Shown here: positions 18,519-26,659 of the stretch, piece by piece
Position numbering within the stretch: the stretch's first letter is position 1
How the letters are laid out: each line of letters starts with the position of its first letter
From: Irpex lacteus
Taxonomy: Eukaryota > Basidiomycota > Agaricomycetes > Polyporales > Irpicaceae
Length of the DNA stretch: 34,636 bases
Assembly: GCA_001986395.2 (NCBI GenBank)
Contig: MQVO02000103.1
Coordinates: forward strand, 1-34,636
Reading direction: 5' to 3'
Notes under the pieces: model-generated
The model's input: the letters and a program-made list of their open reading frames with translations, nothing else
Databases searched by the model: none
What the model was told of the DNA's origin: nothing
Program-made: the position numbers and the translations under genes

Positions 18519-18942
18519 ATACGTATCTTTTTTCTTTTCTTTTCGTTATACTTAACGTCTCGGAGTCGTAGTTATCAGCGAGCCGTGATCACGACGAGAG
18601 AGATCCCGCGCGATCCGGCCCGACGTAGATTAGATTGCCGCTCGCTGGATCAGAGCGTGCGGCTGCCTCATGTAACTATCCTCTCGTCTTCGACTCCCGG
18701 ATCGTTAGAATATTATCATCTCTTTTCCCTCAAACTCCCACTAAGTCGTATCCTCGCCAAGGGCGGAGGACTGCGACACAGGAGCTGTAAGGAAGAATCT
18801 ACGCTACAGGCGATCTGCTAGTAAGTACTGCGAGTCGCCTTTCCCTCTGACCTTCTCTGTCCAGCAGGACACCATCGTTCCCCGCTCGTCCGCCAGGCTC
18901 CAGCGTCGACACCCAGAAGAGTGACACCCGCCGTGGGTCACA
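18504..18942 (+). repeat. Element A 3' LTR (about 439 bp)
   Basis: Starts TGTGACC after a G-rich tract and ends GGTCACA at 18936-18942, a perfect 7-bp inverted repeat with TG...CA ends. The 5' LTR is outside the window, so the ends are inferred from these features alone. The five bases after it, GTTTG (18943-18947), should be the target duplication. It contains a pyrimidine-rich tract near 18526-18544 and the stop codon of the third ORF. Confidence 0.72.
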
Positions 18943-19390
18943 GTTTGCTACGGCGGCACAGCGCAGCTAGCCAGTCAGCATCGTGCTGGGTGCTATAATC
19001 GATCTTGAATCTCAATCTGGTGCATGTGGATAGGTGATCTCGTACCTTGTACCCTGGAACCATGAGCCAGAAACGGCAATGTTGGAAGGATGGTGGTCGT
19101 GGTGGAGGGGAGGTGAAAGAGTCAGTGGTGGGAAGCAGCAACATAGACGGACCACGGTGAGAAAGGTAAAGTAGAGCGAAGCGCATAGCCGACGTGGCAA
19201 CAGCTTGGGCGCTTTGCACTTTGGTTTCTTCCCACCGCTCGCCTCTCACCTCCTCCCTCCCGACTCGATCAGCGGAAGCATATCGACGATGAGCTCGTCA
19301 ATAAATCTCCAAGTCGGCCGTTACATGCGGCGTTGGGGCCAGACCTTTCGTTCGGCCGGACCACCGAGTGTGAAGGTTTGAAAATGAGAC
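18943..19390. other. Spacer between element A and the hAT element
   Basis: About 450 bp with no open frame resembling a known protein on either strand and no RNA gene that I recognise. It may be host DNA or the remains of an older element, and it may include the unrecognised left terminus of the hAT element. Confidence 0.5.
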
Positions 19391-19398
19391 GGGTCATG

Positions 19399-19408
19399 AC
19401 CTGCAGGT
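19399..19408. repeat. Left ACCTGCAGGT palindrome of the hAT element
   Basis: A perfect 10-bp palindrome, preceded by ACGGGTCATG. The combination ACGGGTCA-GACCTGC resembles GCGGGTCA-GACCTGC at 22595-22611 on the right side, suggesting a shared transposase-binding sequence. Confidence 0.5.
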
Positions 19409-19451
19409 GAGTTCCCTCGCGTCCAAGCTGTCTTTTTCGCTCACACAAATC

Positions 19452-22400
19452 ATGCCCAGCCGACCACGCAGTGCGAGCCAGGATGCTCCCAACAAACGCA
19501 CAAAACGAGCACGAGCTAGTTCTTTTGAGACTACTCGTCTCAGCTCACCGGCAGACTCAGGCAACACACCCGCAGACGACGCAGGTAGTGACATAGAAGA
19601 AATTGAGCGGCCGGAACAGAGCAATGCCGAAGCCCCAGGTGGCGGGCAAAAGGCCAAGCTCAGGTTCGGACGCAAATGGAAGACCAAGAATCGTAGCGAC
19701 GAGGAGATCCTAAGTAACTCATATTCAATATATATTTACTTATAGCTCACGACCCGGCTTTGCAGACGAGCAAAGGAGACTCTGGAAGTCTGATGTATAT
19801 AAGCATTACCAGCCGGCGAAGATTGTTTACATCAATAATGATGTTCACTACAAATTCGTGTGTAAATCCAAGTGAGTGCGTTTTAATGTAGCGTAATTAT
19901 TGTTTGGCTAACAGATTATCATAGTCCGAACTCCGTATCTCTCACGCGTGTGAGGTGGGATACGTCTACTGGCAACCTGATGCGGCATAAGGATGAATGT
20001 GAGAAGAAGGTCGCTCCTGTCGGCAAAGGCATCAACGACTTTGCCCACGGCTCAACTTACTCGAAGGCTCGCATGCGCTACCTCTGCGCACTTTGGGTGG
20101 TCCGACGCCACCGTCCTTACGCTATAGTCGACGATCCGGAGCTTTTGGAGATTTTCCGAATGCTCTACTCGCGCGTGGAGGTACCTCATTCGACTACTCT
20201 ATCGCGTGACGTGAAAGAGATCTTCTCAATCGCACAGAAGAATGTTGCGCGCGAGTTACAGGTGAGCCACTCCTGCCGTTGACTGCAGAACACATAGCTT
20301 ATACGAAGCGTAATCCTCAGGCGTACAATGGCCGTTTACACTTATGTGTAGACGGATGGACATCACCGAATGTCCTATCATTCCTTGGGGTCACGGTACA
20401 TTACGTGAATGACGGTCGTATGAGATCGTTTATCTTGGACTTCATCAGGTGCGTCTCCTAGTAATAAGTGCGGTTTTATTGTTCTTACGTGTTGGCACAG
20501 ACTGGTGAAGAGCCATACCGGCGAATACCTCGCCCAGGAGCTCCGTGCGTGTCTCGAGCGATACGGCATATCGAAGAAGTTGCTCGCTCTCACTGCCGAC
20601 AATGCATCCAATAACAACACCCTCGTGGTAGAGCTAGAGTCTCTAGGTGGGATTAACAGCGCAGCCACTCGTATACGCTGCGCTGCACATATCCTTAACT
20701 TGGTTGTTAAGGTAGATACATTCTTTTCACTTTATGCTACGAAAAAAACATAGCTCACATCAATCTACTAGGCTATCATCTCACCATTTATGAAGAAGCG
20801 ACGGGCTACGAAAGCGGCGATCGTGGAAGAAGCTGAAGAGGGTGATGAAGACGAGCCCTCAGAGCACGACAGTGAGCTGTCCGGTGACGACGACAATGAG
20901 GACGGCGAGGACGACGATGAAGAATATGACGTCGATGTGGACCGTGAGACCGCCGATGATGTGGTGATTGAAGCCATCATCGACGAGGTACAGAAGACGC
21001 ACAAGCTCAGTGACAAGGAAGAACGCACCAGTCGATTTGCTGTGACAAAGGTAAGTGTCATACCGTACATTATCTCTTTCTATCTTCGCTGCTGACTGTA
21101 TGATACTACATTAGCTCGTCGAACTTGCTAAACGCATATTCCACTCGCCCAACCTCCGGACGGATCTGCGCACCTGCTGCGAGAAGGCTGGCATTGCCCC
21201 TAAAGAAATGAAGCGGGCTGTCCCAACTCGTTGGAACTCGCTCGCGGAGGCGATAGGCCGCGCGCTGGAGCTGCGCGGAGGTATCGACGCACTTGTGCGG
21301 CTGGGCAAGTACGACAAAACCGCAAAGGCCGGTGGATTGAAGCATCTGCGCCTCGACAAACGGGAGTGGGACATACTGAAGCAGTTGCATGAGGTTTTAA
21401 AGGTGCGTTATCCTGCTTTGCTACCGTTCGATACACTTGCTAACATGATCTCAGACCTTCCTTCGTGCAACAGAGCGCGTGTCGAAGACTAACACGCCTC
21501 TCTTACACGAAGTGATTCCCGTCATTGACGTGCTCACGAAGGGCCTCACAAAGGCAATCGCTGACGACGCCGTTGCACAGCCGGTTCGCGTGGCCGCAGC
21601 GCGAGGCTATCAGGTCATCAACAAGTACTACTCGCTCACAGACGAGAGTATCATGTATCGATCTGCTATGAGTAAGTGTTTGGATGCTCGTATGTTAGCG
21701 GCACGGTACTGATGGCAATCTCTAATCAACTACATTTATTTCCCATCAGTTATGCATCCCAGATATAAGACGGAGTACTTCCGTCGTCAAGAATGGGAGC
21801 CGGAATGGATCCGCACAGCCGTCGACCTTGTGCGTGACCAATGGCAAAAAAACTATCGCCCTAAACCCGCAGTGGCAGATGCAGACACGGCTACCCAAAC
21901 TTCGGTACGTAACTAATCATCGTTCTCTGACTATCAAACTTACAACATTTACCTAGCAATCACAGGTCGACGTAGATCCCTTTGCTGAGCTCGACACGTG
22001 GGACGGGGATACTTCCGTCGACTTCTTCGAACAGTACATCTCAACCCCCACCTTTCCCACCGTGAACGATCCGCTTCAGTGGTGGAACTCGCAAATCGTT
22101 GGGGGTAGCGAGGCAGGGATCGCATGTGCACGAATGGCGTTAGACTTTCTATCCGCACCAGGTACGCTTTCTATCTTTCATACTCCGATCTTTCGAGCTA
22201 ATATCTTTCAATTATAGCTGCTTCGACAGATGTCGAGCGCGCGTTCTCACGAAGTGGCCTTACAGTATCGAAGCGTCGCCACGCTTTATCCGACGAGTCA
22301 GTCCGCGCGGCCACTGTGCTGAGCTCATGGGCCACCATTCCCGGCGCTATTCCCGAGGACGCCATCATCGGTGTCTTGCGCGCCAAAAGCAAGCGTACTA

Positions 22401-22462
22401 AAGCAACTGAAGTGGACAATGTTTTTGAAGATATATCTGATTCTGAAGCCGCTCCCTCGTAG
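19452..22462 (+). CDS. hAT transposase, 11 exons, 810 residues, apparently intact
   Basis: Cut-and-paste transposase. Exons by GT-AG and frame continuity: 19452-19713, 19766-19871, 19925-20261, 20321-20448, 20501-20711, 20772-21050, 21115-21402, 21455-21671, 21750-21904, 21957-22161, 22218-22462; total 2433 nt, all phases consistent, introns 52-78 nt. A basic N-terminus leads to a BED-finger-like region (RLWKSDVYKHY...YKFVCKSNP...STGNLMRHKDEC). The RNase H-like core has D in LCVDGWTSP (about 246) and D in LTADNASNN (about 311). An acidic insert (about 360-395) precedes PTRWNS (about 479). The C-terminal dimerisation region reads DPLQWWNSQ...ASTDVERAFSRSGLTVSKRRHAL. The third catalytic Glu is not assigned with certainty. 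The 19452 start is the first ATG in frame. Because all exons join cleanly, the gene may still be active. Confidence 0.9.
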
Positions 22463-22515
22463 TGTACATGGGTAATACTTCAAAAACTGCAATATATATG
22501 TGTTTTACTAGAGAC

Positions 22516-22663
22516 ACCTGCAGGTATACTTGCCGCTCTCGAAACCCCTACCCGCACCCTCACGCTACCCGTGGGAAACAGGTACCCATAACCTGCGGGT
22601 CACAGACCTGCGGGTATTACAACGGGTGTACCCACGGCTCACCGCAGGTAATGCCTACCTGTG
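22516..22663. repeat. hAT 3' subterminal cluster of ACCYGCRGGT-like motifs
   Basis: ACCTGCAGGT at 22516-22525 and ACCTGCGGGT at 22591-22600 and 22606-22615, with partial variants ACCCGCACC (22550), ACCCGTGGG (22567), CAGGTACCCA (22579), AACGGGTGTACCC (22621), ACCGCAGGTA (22641) and TACCTGTG (22656). Dense short motifs next to the ends are typical transposase-binding sites in hAT elements. That role is inferred. Confidence 0.6.
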
Positions 22664-22674
22664 CTGGGCTTTAC

Positions 22675-23440
22675 CTCAAGAACTGGCTTGTCAATACCAC
22701 AGGCTTTGTCGACTCGTTCATTCCGGTGGATTTGTTACAAGAGCATATGAACTTCTGGATTAAGGTGCGTATTATAAGTCCCATATCTATCGTCGCTTTC
22801 CTGATGGCCTACCGTATGAAGACTATTTACAACGCCAACGGCAGCAACGGCTCCTGGGAATGGCTTGCGAAGATTTCCCCGTGTATTGACCTTCTTCGGC
22901 AGCTCGCAACGCACATGAATAACACACTCGGGTCCAAGCTTGGACAAAAGCATCACGCACCTGACCTTAGCAAGGACATTCGCAAGCTGCTTGAGTCCCT
23001 ACGCGAAAAGGCTGTCTATGTAGTTGTCCCGGGAAGAACTGTGGAGAGCGACAGACCTGAGGTCCCGAACATGGTCACGGTGGGGTTACAAGCACTCTCA
23101 GGACCCTTGCGTGATTACAACGAGCAGTTTATCCAGCTGCGCGAACAATTTCGAGAAACACCACTCATCGGCGAAGGTGCGCATTCATGGTTTTGTTACA
23201 AGTTTTCATTACTTACTAGTACTATCCTACATAGCTCTCCTTCGTGCACCGGTATCAACTTCGCCATGCTCAGGAAACTCTCCTTCAGTGATCGGCAGCC
23301 TCAGTAATGAGAACAATGCTGACCATAGTGATAGCGATGGCGACGACGAACCATCGCTATGGGAATCTATGGACACAGCCAAGCCGCCCATGCCGTTCTC
23401 TCTTGAGAACGAGGACGACTTCACACTGGACGAAGTTTGA
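22675..23440 (+). pseudogene. DUF6589-like protein, C-terminal fragment (three exons)
   Basis: Recognised by the pattern LKNWLVNTTG...DLLQEHMNFWIK | TIYNANGSNGSWEWLAKISPCIDLLRQL...LGQKHHAPDLSKDIRKLL, which matches my memory of the agaricomycete DUF6589 family, a large family of unknown function often found among repeats. Proposed exons are 22675-22764, 22822-23176 and 23235-23440, with introns of 57 and 58 nt; the first intron is a multiple of three and open, so a read-through frame also exists. The last exon is acidic and ends DDFTLDEV before TGA. The 5' part is missing: upstream sequence becomes the hAT subterminal repeats. I could not find the missing part left of the hAT element, so simple insertion is not shown. 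Confidence 0.65.
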
Positions 23441-24538
23441 GACAAACTATTCAGAGTCCAGGTAAGTCTTTCGTTCAGGTTCCGTGCTTCTCACATATTG
23501 AATGATGAATTTCTATCAGCCACCTTCGGAACTACATGGACGTCGCTACATCATCTTCGCACATCGAGGTTTCGGTATCTCGCTATCGATTTTACTCCTT
23601 TTATACGACTATATGTCTTCTACTGTGGTGCTATATGACTCTCGACCCCATGCAACAACCTCTATGTGATGTGGGGAGCTATGTTCATCTCATACCGCAG
23701 TAATCAGGCTATGCGAGAGCAACCGTGAGCCAGTCATATCATTTTACGCATCGTTGTGTATATATTTATTGTAGCCGAAGTCTGTATCTATCACTCTCTA
23801 TAAGTATATTTCTCATGAATACGAAGAGTGAGAGAGATATGAGACGGCGGCGTGTTTACCAGAGTTCCAAACGCACGAATTTTCTAAGTATGGATTCTCA
23901 CGGTCCGGCGCTTAGAGGGGGTTCGCGTTTCACGCACAAGCTGTACCAGCCGCTTACGCATCAAGGAGTTTACGACTGATCCGAAAGCGGCTGGGGACGA
24001 GCCTACCAACCAACTGTGCACGAGGCTCTCAGGCGGAACGTTAATTGTCGCAGTTTATTGATTGCAATTTCCGGCCGCAGCAGCACCTTTCCTTCCGAAG
24101 GATATACTTTGCGGCATCTCATCTCAAACAAGATCTGTGCGGAAAGGGGATCGCATATGAGATTAAGATTGGGATCTGAGTGGGAGGGAGGCGGGATTAA
24201 TCGACGTCAGGGGATGGCGATGAGAAACGTGCGGGGTAAGCTCAGAGTGCTCCTGTGTAGCTCGTGGTTCTGCCGGCGGGAGCACACAGGAGGATGCTGT
24301 TCGTATCATGGCAATTTCTGCGTATTCTCACCATCCGCCGGGTACTGTATGTAGATAGCGATTAGAATTGTTGTCTTTTGAGAGGCGTCGTTGAAGTGCC
24401 TCGTGGATCGCATCTCATGTGAAGTCTTCTTCGTGAAATTGCAATGACGGCAGTACACATTGTTTTTGCTGGCAGATGAGATCCAGACCTGATCTTAGAA
24501 GCTCGGGTAACTACTGTAGTGGAGTGTGAGGTACGAAC
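23441..24538. other. Gene-free stretch downstream of the DUF6589 fragment
   Basis: About 1.1 kb. The first part may be 3' UTR, with a possible GT-AG intron at about 23462-23519. The middle is AT-richer than the elements around it (23570-23830). I see no convincing ORF or tRNA. A 9-bp inverted repeat lies at 24250-24292. Toward the end it presumably includes the left terminus of the pogo-type element, which I could not place exactly. Confidence 0.5.
24250..24292. repeat. 9-bp inverted repeat
   Basis: CTCCTGTGT (24250-24258) and ACACAGGAG (24284-24292) are perfect reverse complements around a 25-nt spacer. It could form a hairpin in RNA. No U-tract follows and no function is evident; it may be chance. 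Confidence 0.35.
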
Positions 24539-24641
24539 TGTAACGCGTAACGCTACGTTCCACGGTTCGTTATCTGTGCACCTTGTGTAACGTGTAACGC
24601 GACCGCCGTTCGCTATCAGATTCACGTGTAACATGTAACGC
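24539..24641. repeat. Three iterons in the subterminal region of the pogo-type element
   Basis: TGTAACGCGTAACGC (24539-24553), TGTAACGTGTAACGC (24586-24600) and TGTAACATGTAACGC (24627-24641) differ only at positions 7-8. Start-to-start spacing is 47 and 41 bp, and each contains two GTAAC half-sites. They lie just downstream of the stop codon of the minus-strand transposase, where transposase-binding repeats would be expected. Confidence 0.7.
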
Positions 24642-24718
24642 AGCCCCAGGTTGTATGTTTTCGCATCGAATTATTACATTGATAGATTTTTGGGCAAAGT
24701 AGTACACTACGGACATGT

Positions 24719-26320
24719 CTAGTAGTATGAATCGTGCCCCCAACGCTCGCCGTTTGCATCAAATGACCAAACGCTTTCAATTTCGTGTGACGGATGCAAA
24801 AACCCGCCATCGTTCTCTACGCCGCCACAGCTTGTATAACGGTCGCTGGCGTGCTCGAGGGTCGTGGCGACGTTTGAATCCTCTTCTCCAGCCAGATCAC
24901 TCACTGACATGCCCATAACATCCTGAATGACATCGTGGAGAGGCACACTCGTATCGTCGTAATCAATGTCTTCTGCTCCGTTGTCATTGGTCTCTGGTCC
25001 AAATCCTGGAAGGTGATCGATGTCCCCGATTTTGTTCGTGATCTCTGTACGGAAGGTCTCATCGGTGGCGAGATACCGGTGATAAGCCTGCTTTGCTCGG
25101 CGGCTTTGAACGACCTCAGGTGAGAGGTTCCACTCCTTCACGACGCATTTCTCCCATGCCTGTCAGTGCAGCATTGTGGCCAGCCAATCGGTTAGCTAAA
25201 CAGCATACAAACAATTTACCGTGGATTACTCACCCGTCGGACAATGTCCCTCCCGTTTGGACCAGCCATGAAATTCCAGGCGTCAACAATACCCCGCACT
25301 GAGGCGTTCCGGAGAACAGGCAATGAGTTGGTCACCTTTACCTGCTCCGGAGTAAGGCCTGCCTTGATCTGCTTGCGGTGCTCGGCAACCAGAAAACGAA
25401 GCGCAGCTTGACGAACCTGGTGCTTGATGATGCGCTGAAGACCGACATCTGCAGGCTGGAAGATGCCTGTACAGTTAGCAGGGACGAAGATCAAGAAAAT
25501 GTTCGGGAACTCCGTCCAAACGTAGGTGCGAAATTCGAGTCCAGTGTGCACCGGATAACAGTCGATAAGTAGAATTGCCCGTTGGTCGGGCGGCAGGCGA
25601 TTGACGGCGATCTTTTCTTCGATGTAGGGCTTTAGAATTTTGATCATCCACTGCATCATCGAAGCGAGAGTTCAGGTCAGAATCTAGTTCTCGCTGCTGT
25701 AGTTGACGTAAATAAGGCTTACCTCCTTCATTGTCTTGAGGGTGCTGAAGTGGCTTGTCCGCTTTGAGCTTTGCGCAAAAGCGAAATGAAAGCCTAACGC
25801 CTCGGCTTCCTCCATGCCATCTGCTCCTGCGCTTGGCAGAGATGCCGTCGTTTTTCCACTCCAGACTTGCTGAAATGGTAAAAAGTCTCCAGCCGCGGAA
25901 CTTGCCACGCACAACGTGTACGCACGTTTCTCCTCCTTCCCGTGGGTATCAACCTGCTTCGCGTTTCTGTCATGGTAGGTTACCTGATTGTGCGGCAGGA
26001 TATAGATACCCTGCTGGTCAAGGTTGATCCACAGCGCGGGTGGGATATCGTAGATCATCGAGAGATGTACGATGCGGAAAAATGTCCGCTCGCAAAGCTC
26101 GTCTGCATTGTCTGGTATGTGAGCTGCGGCGCGTGTTCCCTTACGGACTGACCACTTCAGCACGCTGGAGAAGAATTGGCCAACAAACCACTGCAGAAGT
26201 CAGGTAAGACGTCGCCTTCTTCTACATACAAAAGAGAAACTTACTTCGGAGCATTTGAACGTCTCGAGAATACTGGGATCATGTTCTTCGATAGCTGCAA
26301 GGAAAATCGCACGCCCGAGG
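24719..26320 (-). pseudogene. pogo-like DDE_1 transposase, N-terminus cut off by B2
   Basis: Exons on the minus strand: 26320-26245 (partial), 26190-25723, 25650-25234, 25159-24719; introns of 54, 72 and 74 nt, all junctions in phase 0. About 466 residues are visible. Family features are FKCSEWFVGQFFSSVLKWSVRKGTRAA, ALWINLDQQG (first catalytic D), AILLIDCYPVH (second D) and FQPADVGLQR (third D, 37 residues after the second), a DDD arrangement as in pogo-like elements. The last exon has an acidic tail ending DANGERWGHDSYY. The N-terminal DNA-binding HTH region is missing because the 5' LTR of B2 begins at 26321. The visible exons have no frameshift, so loss of function would come from the insertion alone. 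Confidence 0.85.
26316..26320. repeat. Expected left target-site duplication of B2 (CGAGG)
   Basis: The five bases before the TGTGAGG start of the B2 LTR. The matching right copy would be outside the window, so this is a prediction. Confidence 0.5.
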
Positions 26321-26568
26321 TGTGAGGATTGGGTTTCTAACTGCTTAGCGTAGAAGCATAGAGGCGGGCGCTATGGGATAGCGGCCCGGCGATGGTGAGA
26401 GGTGGGAAAGGATCGTCCCAATTAGGTATAAACTATATAGTTTGGCGCGAGCGCACATCGTGCGCGAGTCGACGTAAAAGTAACTTGACTTTCACCTTTG
26501 TACTAGCGTAGACTTCCGAATAGGACTCGGTCAAGCTTACGTTGTGCGTGAGGTGTGAAGTTCTTACA
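26321..26568 (+). repeat. B2 5' LTR (248 bp)
   Basis: TGTGAGG...CTTACA ends; by eye the same as the B1 5' LTR over all 248 bp, with the same TATA-like box, 12-bp palindrome and GCGCAC-ATC-GTGCGC hairpin. Confidence 0.95.
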
Positions 26569-26659
26569 CTTTTTTAAGCTTCGAGCTTTCGAAACTACGC
26601 TAAACGCATTCACTCTCCTACGAAAACTCGACAACTCGCTCGACGACTCGAATCAAAAA

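Larger units (their letters stand above)
1..18942 (+). mobile_element. Ty3/gypsy chromovirus 'element A', interrupted by element B1
   Basis: Seen: a Gag fragment (1-708), then after B1 a zinc knuckle, aspartic protease, RT, RNase H, integrase and chromodomain (10620-16292), a third ORF (16500-18518), a purine tract and a 3' LTR (18504-18942). Domain order with integrase last and a terminal chromodomain defines a chromovirus. The 5' LTR and Gag start lie left of the window. The B1 insertion (709-10614) carries a CTTGT duplication; ignoring B1 and one CTTGT joins the Gag frame on the two sides without a stop. A is therefore older than B1. It also has two apparent frameshifts (near 451-460 and at 14584-14589), so this copy is probably not autonomous. 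Confidence 0.93.
19391..22663 (+). mobile_element. hAT-superfamily DNA transposon (ends approximate)
   Basis: Contains a complete spliced hAT transposase gene flanked almost symmetrically by the palindrome ACCTGCAGGT: 19399-19408, about 43 bp before the ATG, and 22516-22525, about 53 bp after the stop. The right side continues with a cluster of related motifs to about 22663. I could not identify terminal inverted repeats or the expected 8-bp target duplication with confidence, so both ends are estimates. Confidence 0.75.
24539..26320 (-). mobile_element. pogo/DDE_1-type DNA transposon, truncated by B2
   Basis: A minus-strand DDE_1-type transposase (24719-26320) with iterons beyond its stop codon. 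The 5' end of the gene and the right terminus are separated by the B2 insertion at 26321 and should lie beyond the right edge of the window. The left terminus is somewhere near or just before 24539; no TA-flanked inverted repeat could be assigned. Confidence 0.72.

Noticed and set aside
22462..22674. First 70 codons of an ORF leading into the DUF6589-like fragment
   Set aside because: They translate the hAT subterminal repeats and overlap the transposase stop; not related to the DUF6589-like protein.
23895..23945. tRNA-like sequence around GGTTCGCGTTTC
   Set aside because: The B-box match is poor (no GTTCRANNC), and no acceptor or anticodon stem can be drawn.
24539..24641. CRISPR-like array
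   Set aside because: Only three 15-bp repeats in a eukaryotic transposon end, with unequal spacing and no cas genes.
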